From Asterionellopsis glacialis (lineage: Eukaryota; Bacillariophyta; Plagiogrammaphyceae; Rhaphoneidales; Asterionellopsidaceae), in contig WKLE02004726.1 in assembly GCA_014885115.2 (NCBI GenBank), positions 1 through 41,197 on the forward strand: 41,197 bases of DNA. Reading direction: 5' to 3'. The position numbers were made by a program, and so were the translations under genes. Under the pieces are notes generated by a model. That model saw only the letters and a list, made by a program, of their open reading frames with translations. It searched no databases and had not been told where the DNA came from. Positions 10,842 to 20,230 of this stretch are shown piece by piece (the stretch's first letter is position 1; every line of letters begins with the position of its first letter).

Positions 10842-12355
10842 TTAACTGAAGAAGTTGTGTTTGTGCTGATACGATGCTGTTCCGAAAAGTAGGTATAAGT
10901 TTTATAGTATGCATATTATTGTTCTTCGTACATGGAGTATCTCTTGTCTCCGTGCTAGAAGATTCTTTTCAGAATCATTTCTTGCCTGTACTTCACTAGA
11001 CCAACTACGTTTAAAACTAGACTAGGTCTCATCTGGTATGGTTTGAACTCTCCAAGCTACAGAGAGTCGGTCCTATACCCGGTATTGTTACTCTAGAGTT
11101 AAATAGTGTCTAATCATCTTCTAGATTTTATATTTTTGGCAGATTGCAGAAAGCACCTGGAGTAAAACTAGCAGACCTTGCCTCCTTGTCCTACCAGAAT
11201 GTCCTCTAGGCATACTGACCTTACATATCACGATCTAGTCGAACTTGAGTAATTACCAGTAATATGTACTGTACTGCACCAGGCTCTATGAAAACACATA
11301 AATAAAAACAAAACAGGAAATGTGAGATGGTCGAGTCGTGCTTGGCCCCATATTATATGTGCTACCCTAATTGGTACCAGGTACAGGTACAAGGTAATGT
11401 ACATACATGTACTGTACACTGTTTTTTTATTTAATCATCAGGCTAGATCAGAACATCATTTGTAATTTTATAAAAAAACCTAAGACAGTAAATTTACATG
11501 ACGTCATAAAGAAGTAGTCCTGGTTAGATAATGATACAATATATGATGTACAGTGGGTGCCTGCACGGTACAATAATCTGTAAAGATAGTAGTCTCTCTG
11601 CCTGGCAGGTCCCGCGGCGTGTCTATGCAAAGCCGAATGATCTGTGGCGCTGAAAGATGAATAAGTGCTGCTAATTAATAGACTCTCTTTATTTTTTTAG
11701 ATCAGACATCGCTATTGATATCAGACTATTGGACAATCCACAGTACAGGAACCTGATATGAGAGGCATATAAGTATATACCTGATATTCATTAAAAAAGT
11801 TACCGAACAGGTACCTGGTATGGTCTATCCACCATATGGAAATGAACGAGGGATGATGACGTGTATAATAGGAATCGTCGAAAATTTGGCATGCCTTTAT
11901 TTATGAGTTCAAGCTATCGTTCTGATTCTATTCTGTCACGGACATTGATTCGCTCGCTACTATCTGAATCCCAGAACTGAGATTGTTCCTTTGAAGCGCA
12001 AATTTTTTTTGCATGCTTCGGAATTTACGTGTTCCATGATACAGACGTTGAAATATGGGAAATCTTCTTTACATACACTGATACAATCAACTTTTTTAGC
12101 TGAAAACAGAACTAGTATATTAACATGACAGTCAAAATACGGCTTTTAAACCAAAACTACAAACAGATAGAACCACTGATGTAACTGATTAAAATATAAT
12201 CTGAAGGTAAGATTCCTTCTTATCTAAACTATCATAAAACTTGACAAAAACAAGAAATTCATTCCCTTGCGTAAAGTAAACATACGTTGTCACCTGTAAA
12301 AATATGTAGTATCCCACGCATCTATAAGTAGGACATTCATAGCAATTGCTCCAGT
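10842..12355. other. Convergent intergenic region, no supported gene
   Basis: Both flanking genes end here, so no promoter is expected. It still carries GTAC-type words: about 11034-11085 (CTGGTATGG, TACCCGGTA), 11370-11414 (GGTACCAGGTACAGGTACA and following) and about 11810-11823 (AGGTACCTGGTATGG). That argues against a purely promoter role for the family. The rest is AT-rich with only short open frames. Confidence 0.55.
11370..11414. repeat. GTAC-palindrome cluster (TACCWGG family)
   Basis: TTGGTACCAGGTACAGGTAC is followed by AAGGTAATGTACATACATGT and TACTGTACAC, a run of overlapping GTAC tetranucleotides in a gap between two gene 3' ends. Confidence 0.72.
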
Positions 12356-13783
12356 TCAAATCATGCTTGCTTTGCAGTCTACCCAGAATGGAGGGCCTGA
12401 TGATTCATGGACGAAGACAGCACCACTCTTCTTCAGAAATGTCCTCGTTTCTTCAAGGTCAGCAAAACATAACTCTTCTCGAAAGTGCTCCACGCTAATC
12501 GTTGGTCGATAGGCAGCAACGATACGCTTATATGCCGCATCACGCACCCTTTTAAGCAAAAAGTCCATTAGGTAGGCAGATAGATGGGGTGCTGTGTGAT
12601 ACAGTCGGAAGAAAACATGATAGTCAGCGTTAGCCATGGCCTTACTAACCAGAATTGCATGTCGACAACTTGAGCTTCCACCATGGTGCATCCAACGGGA
12701 ATCCTCGCTCGATCGCTGTTTGTCTTTATTAACAATACTGATGGCATTTGCAAGCTCCTTGTTGACGTCGCTCCATGCATTCTGCACTAAAGCATACAGT
12801 AACCTGTAGGCTCCAAACTCGTCAGCAGCTTCTTCGGTTTGGCTCAGGATGACTCTATCATCACCCCCATATTTACCAACTTGTACGACGACTTCACAGT
12901 CGTCACTACTACTGTTAGCAGCACTGCTTCCCGTGGTTAGTGTTCGAAGCATGGTTTGGCATTGATTAAACTCGTTCAAGTCGCCATGTTCCAAGAGAAT
13001 ACGGGCGTGGGTTTCATAAACTTGAAGTACGAAGTCATTCCTGAGACCTTGCACAGTTATATCCTGTCGAAGACTTTTGAGTTGTTCGTTGGCCCACTCA
13101 AAGAATTCTGTTTCAACATATCGCGTCTTGATGTGGGTGAGAGACTTCATGAGGATTTGAAGTGGACGGACATCCTCCGCCTTGGGAAAGTCCGTGAGAC
13201 GTAAATATGGCTTCTCGATATCCTTGCATGTCCCAACCAGTCGACCTTCCCCAGGCTTTGCCTTGGCCTTATTTTTCTTGTTGCTCTTAGAGCCAACACT
13301 GTTATCACGGGGCGCAGAAAGGCCCATTTGAAGGGTATCATGGACAGACCTGTTCTTGATACCATTCTTGATTCCGTTGTTGCTCGTAGAGGCGAATCTC
13401 ATTTGTCGTTCCATTCGACGACGCTCTTCGTCAGCCGTAAGAGAAATCTTGAAAGACTGTGGACCTGACAATATCGGGCGTTTTGACTTGACACCCTCAT
13501 CGCCTAAATCTTCATTATAGAGGGAGGGGAGTTCTTGGCTGGTTCGTGTAGAGGATAGTCCAAATTGCATTGCATCAGGTTCACTCTGATGAGAACTAGA
13601 TTTGGTTTTATGCTTCCTGTTATGTTTCTTCTTCTTTATCTCATCGTTTTCACCCCTACGATCATTCTTACGTTTCTTCCTATCTTTGTATCCTGATAAA
13701 ACATAGGAATGTTCTGCAAAGGGGTCAGATGATTCCGTCTTCACCATGACTGTACTTCCATACAGAGGCATATTGATATCCAA
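12356..13783 (-). CDS. SAC3/GANP/THP3 domain protein (LENG8/THP3-like)
   Basis: Intronless, 475 residues. The SAC3/GANP/THP3 family scaffolds mRNA processing and export complexes. Signature region: VGTCKDIEKPYLRLTDFPKA, then VRPLQILMKSLTHIK, EWANEQLKSLRQDITVQG and VYETHARILLEHGDLNEF (about 180-275). This is the hallmark of the LENG8/Thp3 branch. The C-terminal half continues with helical PCI-like segments (LYALVQNAWSDVNKELANAI, DYHVFFRLYHTAPHLSAYLM). The N-terminal about 170 residues are Lys/Arg/Ser-rich with basic clusters (DRKKRKNDRR, KKKKHNRKHK), fitting a nuclear protein, plus the DEERRRMERQMRF motif. Relatives often have longer N-terminal parts. Branch assignment is from memory of conserved blocks, not a tree. 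Confidence 0.88.
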   Translation of the reverse strand: MDINMPLYGSTVMVKTESSDPFAEHSYVLSGYKDRKKRKNDRRGENDEIKKKKHNRKHKTKSSSHQSEPDAMQFGLSSTRTSQELPSLYNEDLGDEGVKSKRPILSGPQSFKISLTADEERRRMERQMRFASTSNNGIKNGIKNRSVHDTLQMGLSAPRDNSVGSKSNKKNKAKAKPGEGRLVGTCKDIEKPYLRLTDFPKAEDVRPLQILMKSLTHIKTRYVETEFFEWANEQLKSLRQDITVQGLRNDFVLQVYETHARILLEHGDLNEFNQCQTMLRTLTTGSSAANSSSDDCEVVVQVGKYGGDDRVILSQTEEAADEFGAYRLLYALVQNAWSDVNKELANAISIVNKDKQRSSEDSRWMHHGGSSSCRHAILVSKAMANADYHVFFRLYHTAPHLSAYLMDFLLKRVRDAAYKRIVAAYRPTISVEHFREELCFADLEETRTFLKKSGAVFVHESSGPPFWVDCKASMI

Positions 13784-14979
13784 AAAATTGAGGTCACTCG
13801 AACGTTTTTAATTGCTCAGTAACTTTTTTCTGATGAGAAACCGTTTAGGTTGATACTAGAAAACCTTTTGTAAAATTGAAATAAACTTGAGGATTAGAAT
13901 GATTTATATACGTTTAATGTACTTTGATCTTGTTGTTGACATTCCCGTGATTCGTTTGTGATTTCACGCATACACGGCTCTAACTTCTGGTCAAAGATGT
14001 TTGATGTGTCAGGCAGAAAAAAAAAAAACCCGGTTTGGTGTTTTCCCACAGCAGGTAATTCTGTAGTCTACACGCTAATTCAGTATGGTACTGTAAAAAA
14101 TAATTGTCTGCAGGTACCATTTTGCGAGGATGGACCTTCAATATATTGATACTCATAAGTAGTCCCGTCCTTCCTAACACTGTACCGTACCAGGTAGTCC
14201 TAGGTTCTTACCGGTACGGTAGCCCGAGGATATGCGTGGACATAAATATATTGAAAGGTACCTGGTACGACCTGTACAAGGATGGAATATGGTACTGGTA
14301 CCAGTAGAATAATACCTGTACATCCAGAGAGCTGCTTCCGATTTCTTCTGCTTTGACTATCTGGGGTTAGGTACCAGCAGGTACCAGTTACCAGGTACCT
14401 GGTACGGTAGTTCTTACATTCCCCACGTTGTAAAGGTACCGGGTAAGACTATCCTACCAGTTGCGTACATATAGTAGCTGGTTCAGTTAGGAAACATATG
14501 GAAATGCTCGCTTATTGGGCAATGGGATTAATTAACGGTACAGAATAGAATACTCCCACTAGTACTGGCGACTGTAGATTCACCGGATAGAAATGCACCT
14601 ACCAGGTACAGGTAAAGAAGTACCTGTACCTGGTACCTGGTAGTCAACCAACCGAACATAAGCATTGTACCGCTGTGTGTAAAATTCTACGTAACACTAG
14701 TACAAGATCGTCACACCTCGATTTCCGATGGCTCATTTTTTACTGTAAAATAAAAAAACTGTGTACCAGAGTACCACAGGTACCGATAGTTCCCGATCGG
14801 AGTGCATCCGAAGCACAAGATGATCGGGGAAATGGACGATATGAGATTTTGATGTTCCCCACCAGAGCCGTCAAGCACATGCAAAAGTTACATGCCTTGA
14901 TCACCATACAGACAGTGCCACCATTTTCATATTTACAAGTGCTCTGAAACACCCAGTATGAGAGGTAGAACTGTTCAGT
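13784..14979. promoter_or_regulatory. Divergent intergenic region rich in GTAC palindromes
   Basis: The THP3-like gene (-) and the unrecognised gene (+) both start at this gap. About half of it (14100-14660) is occupied by the densest set of GTAC-type words in the window. An A-run lies at 14017-14028. Open frames of 60-90 codons here overlap the repeats and look spurious. Confidence 0.5.
14100..14660. repeat. Dense GTAC-palindrome array (TACCWGG family)
   Basis: At least eight separate words in 560 bp, including ACTGTACCGTACCAGGTAG (about 14180), TTACCGGTACGGTA (about 14209), AGGTACCTGGTACGACC (about 14258), GGTACTGGTACCAG (about 14292), the perfect 16-bp palindrome TACCAGGTACCTGGTA (14389-14404, identical to 1960-1975), GGTACCGGGTAAG (about 14435), and a closing run at 14601-14642 (CTACCAGGTACAGG, TACCTGTACCTGGTACCTGG). 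Spacing is irregular, so this is not a simple tandem repeat. Confidence 0.82.
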
Positions 14980-15999
14980 ATGTCAGAAACAAGCGGAAGG
15001 AAAGATTTACCGATTGATGACGCGACACCAAGGGCAAGGACGACTCTTGGAACGGACGCCTTGCATGTGCCAGTTCGTACTCCGAAAAACGTTGAATCCT
15101 TCTTACAATTTCAATGGATGAGATTGCATCCATGTACAGCCATTGTTGCATTGTCAGAAGATGATGATACATCTCCCGAAGTTCAGGTCTCGAAGATGAT
15201 GCCTCAATATCAAGAAGCCGTACGTCGAACCAACTCAAGTGCTACAAGCGCCGTTGCAGAACAAACGACGACTTTGAGAACAAATCAAGATATGGCAGTA
15301 AATGCTTCTCCCTTCTTTCAGGCTAGTGGTCTCCATGTAGATCTTTGCGATCTCTTTGATCCACCATTGTTATCAGATAGCCTATTAGAAAGTAGACAAG
15401 TAAATGAAAACCCGAAGCAAAATGCTGCAAAGAAGAAAGCTCGTGTTGAAAACGATACAAATATGTTGCGTGGTAATTTGGAGAGTGCCATATCAGATCA
15501 AATAACAAATATGTTCCAGTCCGTGTTGGATGTGGCCATGTCTGAAGTAGCTGGAGATTCACCAAATACGACCCATTTATCAACTCTTTTGGAGCCTATC
15601 CAAAGTATGTCTCCAAATTCACTTCTTGACCATCTCTCCTCACAAAATGTTGCGCGAACATTGGAAAGTTGCAAGGAGATAAATTACTATGAAAGTTTGG
15701 TCATATTCTTGGCACTTTTTGCGGAGCACAGTTCCTCAGAGACTTTGGGTCGTCATATTTTGAATGTTTTGACACCATCACTTCTATCACAGTGCAACGA
15801 CTTGTCTCCCACGGTTTCTTTCGCTTTGAAGCGACTATCGCGCTCTCTCGTGTATCAATGTTCTCTCAGTAAACTTACAAAGGCAGAACTACGGTCACTG
15901 ATACCATCTAATCCTACATCTCAAGCCCTACAAGAACTAGCCTGTTGCACAGCAGAGTCATACTTCTTAGCAAACCAAAAAGAAAATAATATTATTTAA
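14980..15999 (+). CDS. Unrecognised 339-residue protein
   Basis: Single open frame starting at ATG 14980 and ending TAA 15999. I do not recognise a family. Residues 1-45 are polar, followed by FLQFQWMRLHPCTAIVALSE and an acidic DDDTSPE patch. The middle is Ser/Thr/Gln/Asn-rich with a basic KKKARVEN cluster (possible nuclear signal). From about 160 onward it reads as amphipathic helices (LESAISDQITNMFQSVLDVA, YYESLVIFLALFAE, LGRHILNVLTPSLLSQ, FALKRLSRSLVYQCSLSKL). No signal peptide or clear membrane span. Coding is supported by length, plausible amino-acid composition and its place between two genes; expression is not shown. Confidence 0.65.
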   Translation: MSETSGRKDLPIDDATPRARTTLGTDALHVPVRTPKNVESFLQFQWMRLHPCTAIVALSEDDDTSPEVQVSKMMPQYQEAVRRTNSSATSAVAEQTTTLRTNQDMAVNASPFFQASGLHVDLCDLFDPPLLSDSLLESRQVNENPKQNAAKKKARVENDTNMLRGNLESAISDQITNMFQSVLDVAMSEVAGDSPNTTHLSTLLEPIQSMSPNSLLDHLSSQNVARTLESCKEINYYESLVIFLALFAEHSSSETLGRHILNVLTPSLLSQCNDLSPTVSFALKRLSRSLVYQCSLSKLTKAELRSLIPSNPTSQALQELACCTAESYFLANQKENNII

Positions 16000-16648
16000 T
16001 AACAATTCGTTATTGAATAAGTAAAAAGTGAAACCGAAGAGAATACATCAAGGAGTCGTGACTTCTATCCAGTGTCCTTGGCACGCTTAAAAAAAATCTC
16101 CCATATTACTTCTCCCTGTTTGAATCTACAACGTACATTATTTTTTGAACATACAAACTAGTGAATTATTCAAAATATTTTCCAAAATATAAAACCACTC
16201 CTCTGAGACTTATCTAAAGAGCAGATAGGGTTAACGGCGTGATGATGCCTCCCCTTCTTTTTCTGCAGTCATAGGTCTCCTATCTGGCTGATCATAATGT
16301 TGACACCAAGAACAAGCTGCAGAACACACGAAAAATAGTCGATACCGCCCGGGTGGGCGGGACAGACAGTTGCTACAGACAGTTTCCAACCGTTCAGACT
16401 GCACGCACGCGCGATGGTCCCCCCGAGGACCCCCAGTCTGCTCTTGTCAGACGGACTCTCTATCCAAATCCTTGGGGGATCCTGCCTAGAAACCATATTC
16501 CTACGACAGTCCACAACGGTTGGTCCCTATCTTCGCTCATGGACCTCACATAGACATCGAACGGAGCCGTAGCTCCACGACTCTACCACCGGTGCTATTG
16601 CAACGACTCCAAACATTCCAGAAACTGAATCCCCAGAGGTATTAGACA
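16000..16648. promoter_or_regulatory. Intergenic region upstream of the Cwc21 gene
   Basis: This holds the 3' flank of the 14980 gene and the upstream region of the splicing-factor gene. The last 300 bp are more GC-rich (GCCCGGGTGGGCGGGACAG at about 16347), unlike the AT-rich gaps elsewhere. Short open frames on both strands show no domain. No GTAC cluster is seen here. Confidence 0.45.
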
Positions 16649-18547
16649 ATGTACAACGGCATTGGTCTGCAGTCGGTTCGTGGGACGGCCACTTCAGGTC
16701 ATGTGCAAGCCAACCGTGGACATGTGCGTGGAGCTCGTCTACGTCGACAGCGAGAACGGAACGTGGGAGGACAACAAGGGAAGTTTAATCCTATATCAGC
16801 ACGGGCACGCGAAAGGGGAAATGAAGATCTTCAACTGCATGAACGTAAACGACGGTTGGAAAACCGGTTGATGGAACTACGAGAAGATCTAGAAGATCGG
16901 GGATATCCGGATGAAGAAGTTGAAGCTCGGATTACAAAAGAACGGGAACGCCAGGTGCAACAATGGCGAGAGCAAGAAGAAGCCAAGGCTGCAAGAGAAG
17001 CTGCACTTGAAAAGCAGGCCCAAGAGGATGAAAATAACAAAGCTCCCGAAGAGGGTGAGGAAACGACCGACCAACAAGAAGAATCAAAGCCATTAAAAAG
17101 GCCTGTGCCACGTCCACCATTTCGGGGAGGTGAACGTCGTTGGGAAGAAAGGCAACGGTCGAATCGAGACTTTCGAGGTCGTGATAGACAGCGAGAAATT
17201 AACACACATATGGACGCAGCAGTCAAGGAGAAAGAGAACGATCGTTTTCGTGATGCTTTGGGCATTGGCGGGGGCCAGTACGTCGAAGGCGCAGCTTTTG
17301 ATCGCGAGCTTCAATTGGAAAAGAAAAAAGAACGCAAAGCGTTGTACGAGAAGAAACAAAAGGAAGAAGAAAAAGCTAAACGCAAAGCAGAAAAAGCGCT
17401 CATGAAGGAACAAAGGCGAAGAGAGAAGGAAGCAAAAAAGCTCGCAAGAGGAAAGAAAGGAGGAGGGCGGACCAAACGACGAAGTCGATCTTATTCAAGC
17501 AGTAGTAGTGGAAGTCGAAGTTACAGTAGCGACAGCCGTTCATCATATAGTTCATACTCGTCACGGAGCGATGGAAGTATTTCCTCCAGGTCGTCTTATA
17601 GTAGCCGGTCTCACTCCTCTTATTCAAGCTACAGCAGCCGTTCGTCGTCTCCCGATAGTCGCCGCCGCGGTCGAAGTCGTCGCAATAGAAGAAGCTCATC
17701 ATATTCAAGTTACAGTAGCGGTTCCGATAGTGGAAGTCGCAGACTTAAGAAAAAGTCTTTCCCAAAAAGAAAACGCGGCCGTTCTACTTCGCTTTCACGG
17801 TCTAAGTCACCAGATGATCGAAAAAAGCGCGGAAAACACGATGAGCCACCTAGAGAAATTGAAAGGAAACAGGCGGATGAACATGTTGAAAAGAAACCTC
17901 TCAGTGATGAACCTACATCTCCAATTATTGAACGCAAGAACGATCTATTGAAAAAGGATCGGTCTATCTCGAGATCTCGCTCTCGGTCGTCACCTAGACC
18001 ATCAACAAGATCCTCTCGATCCAGATCAAGGGATGGCGGAGAATCTACTAAAGAAGCAGGTGGAAGGCAAGCATCAAAAAGCCGGTCTCGATCGATATCC
18101 CGTAGTAGAAGCTCCTCAAGATCCCGGTCATATTCGTCTCGGTCAAGGTCTTTGTCTCGATCACAATCTCGATCACCTTCCAGATCTCGATCACGCCGTA
18201 ATAGACGATCGGAATCTGGTACAGCATCCAGATCCCGATCCACTTCCAGATCACGGTCTAGATCACAATCGCTTTCGCGTTCACGTTCTCGTTCTCGTTC
18301 ACGGTCTAGATCTGTTACACCAGAAAAGAACCACTTGGACAGAGCGAGTAGGAGTTCGAGGAAATCAAAACGAGATTCGCAGTCCAGGTCAAGAGAATCT
18401 ACACCAGAAAGGAAACAACGCCATTCCGGCAGGAGACGATCACGCTCTTACTCACGGAGCCCATCGAGGTCGCCATCTTCACGATCAAGATCACGATCAC
18501 TTTCACCGCCTCGCTCACATTCTCGCAGTCGTTCTTATTCACGATAA
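16649..18547 (+). CDS. CWC21: Cwc21/SRRM2-type splicing factor with long RS domain
   Basis: Intronless, 632 residues. The N terminus MYNGIGLQSVRGTATSGHVQ is the hallmark of yeast Cwc21 and the start of human SRRM2, which bind near the catalytic centre of the activated spliceosome (Prp8/Snu114). A cwf21 domain follows (about 65-105: LQLHERKRRLENRLMELRED, then LEDRGYPDEEVEARI). Next are a charged coiled-coil region rich in E/K/R (about 95-265) and an RS/SY-rich tail of more than 350 residues with dense SRSRS dipeptides. The RS tail should be phosphorylated by SR kinases and place the protein in nuclear speckles. The start is fixed by the conserved MYNGIGL. Repetitive RS coding produces long spurious antisense frames. 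Confidence 0.93.
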   Translation: MYNGIGLQSVRGTATSGHVQANRGHVRGARLRRQRERNVGGQQGKFNPISARARERGNEDLQLHERKRRLENRLMELREDLEDRGYPDEEVEARITKERERQVQQWREQEEAKAAREAALEKQAQEDENNKAPEEGEETTDQQEESKPLKRPVPRPPFRGGERRWEERQRSNRDFRGRDRQREINTHMDAAVKEKENDRFRDALGIGGGQYVEGAAFDRELQLEKKKERKALYEKKQKEEEKAKRKAEKALMKEQRRREKEAKKLARGKKGGGRTKRRSRSYSSSSSGSRSYSSDSRSSYSSYSSRSDGSISSRSSYSSRSHSSYSSYSSRSSSPDSRRRGRSRRNRRSSSYSSYSSGSDSGSRRLKKKSFPKRKRGRSTSLSRSKSPDDRKKRGKHDEPPREIERKQADEHVEKKPLSDEPTSPIIERKNDLLKKDRSISRSRSRSSPRPSTRSSRSRSRDGGESTKEAGGRQASKSRSRSISRSRSSSRSRSYSSRSRSLSRSQSRSPSRSRSRRNRRSESGTASRSRSTSRSRSRSQSLSRSRSRSRSRSRSVTPEKNHLDRASRSSRKSKRDSQSRSRESTPERKQRHSGRRRSRSYSRSPSRSPSSRSRSRSLSPPRSHSRSRSYSR

Positions 18548-19802
18548 TTGCAAGCTTTTTCCATTGCAAAGAAGCTGTAATTACATTCGTACAGCTATAA
18601 TTTTGCAAAAATGAATCCTGTACGAGTGGATTGGAGGATAACTGTATTGCAAGGTATGTTTATCTTATGCCCTGTCTAGGTTGCTTCATGGGGTGATGAG
18701 CCACCCATGTGAAAATGTCCAGGGACGAAATATCAAAGTCATGCACCACTCTGACTGTCAAGTGAAGATTATGACTCACAGATCGGTGGAAGAGACCGAA
18801 CGTAGAAATATGTTCACCCTTTTTCATCGTACGGAGGACATTGTTTTGCGCGTGGTCAGCGAGTTCCATCATTTTATGTTAAATCCGTTCTCAATCCTGC
18901 CACTTTTGTATTCCTTTTGTTTTTGCCTCAGATGTTTCGCGCTCGTCCTCAGGAATCCTGATCAGTGGGACGTGTTGGTCATGTAACTTTGACAAAGTGT
19001 GAGTTCCTTAGAGAATGTTTGCTCAACAGACAATGGCAAAAACGCATATGCTAGGATGCAATTAGAGTTATATGGATATTTTGAATATTGCGCCTTATTG
19101 AAACAGCCAAGTTATGAGCAGACAATCAAAGCAGGCGGCAGAAACCACTGCTAAACAAACTTTGAAAATTATATTGAAATAACAGTTTTGTTTATCTTCC
19201 TGCCGTCACTGTAGTTTCACTTGTATCAACCTTTTCATGTTCCGACTCAAGCGCCGATTAATTATATATCAAATGGTCTTATTGACGATACGACCAGGGG
19301 CTAGTATTTGCTAGGGGTAGGAAGGTCCTAGGACTAGAAGAGGCAGGACTAAGACCGTCCCTGTGGTAGATTCCTTCAGGCAGCATGTTTCAGCGGGGCA
19401 TAGAGAACGGCCCTCAGTACAGGCGGGTGACCATGGGTTACAAGATTTCGCAGCATTTTCAGGGCTTGTAAACCTGCGTAAGTTCTTCATACTTTACAAC
19501 ATTCTCATTCATTTTTGTTAGACTTCAACATGATGGGCTGCTTTTCTCTATTCAAAACATACCTCTGCACCTGTCTTGTTTCCATAAAGACCAGGCAAAC
19601 ACCCCCTTTCCTCCTTTGTACCTTTTCCGCATGTCAATAGTTATCCCACAATCTGCATAAAGTTGAAAGAGGTACTGCTAACACCGGAGAAACATATTTT
19701 GCCTTATATTCTCAATTGAATCTTAGACTACAATCCCTATAAAATTATTAGTAGATCCTATTATTACATTATTTGACTATATTCGAGATATCTGGTACAG
19801 GT
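18548..19802. other. Intergenic stretch, no supported gene
   Basis: It follows the Cwc21 stop and precedes the foldback element. A 101-codon plus-strand frame (18681-18986) and its antisense partner have no recognisable domain. Between about 19290 and 19375 there is a run of CCTAG/TAGGA words. No tRNA- or rRNA-like sequence was seen. Confidence 0.5.
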
Positions 19803-19806
19803 AACT

Positions 19807-20226
19807 GAGTAGTTCCAGCCCTAGGTGGGATGGAAGGGCCAAAAAGTAACATAGTCTGTACATCTATTTTGGACGGTACAAAACAACCAAACAAATACAA
19901 ACCACGACAATACGCAAAAAATATCAGACTTGCCATGATTCTGTTGGAGGACTTGTTGCATGCAAATCAACAAAACAATCAATTCAAAAATGGAATCAAA
20001 GGTGCCTGTTTCTATCTTTTCTGTATGCATTAGGCACCTTGGATTTGGCATGACTCAATTTTTTTTGTGAGTTATGCATGCAACAAGTCTGACACTATTG
20101 TTTGTCACAATGGCAATGGTGACAAATCACCAAAGAAACAACAATTAAGGGAACAAGCACACAGAAGCTACTAAGCAGAGATGGACATAATTGTTACTTC
20201 CATCCCACCTAGAGCTGGAACTACTC
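19807..20226. mobile_element. Foldback MITE-like non-autonomous DNA transposon
   Basis: A 420-bp element bounded by 30-bp terminal inverted repeats at 19807-19836 and 20197-20226 (29 of 30 positions match; they begin GAGTAGTTCCAGC and carry GGTGGGATGGAAG). A 4-bp direct duplication, AACT, flanks it (19803-19806 and 20227-20230). Inner arms also pair: GACTTGTTGCATGCA (19950-19964) with its exact complement (20075-20089), and AAGGTGCCT (19999-20007) with AGGCACCTT (20032-20040). Both inner pairs share a dyad at 20019.5, close to the element's midpoint, so the whole unit can fold on itself. It has no transposase frame and would depend on an autonomous partner. The superfamily is not assigned. 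Confidence 0.85.
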
Positions 20227-20230
20227 AACT

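Noticed and set aside
16831..18614. Multiple 60-190 codon frames overlapping the RS gene, including an Asp/Arg repeat frame at 17710-18243
   Set aside because: Repetitive SR-coding sequence opens all other frames; the cwf21 and MYNGIGL motifs fix the real one.
18681..18986. 101-codon plus frame
   Set aside because: No domain, no splice support and an equally long antisense frame; composition looks non-coding.
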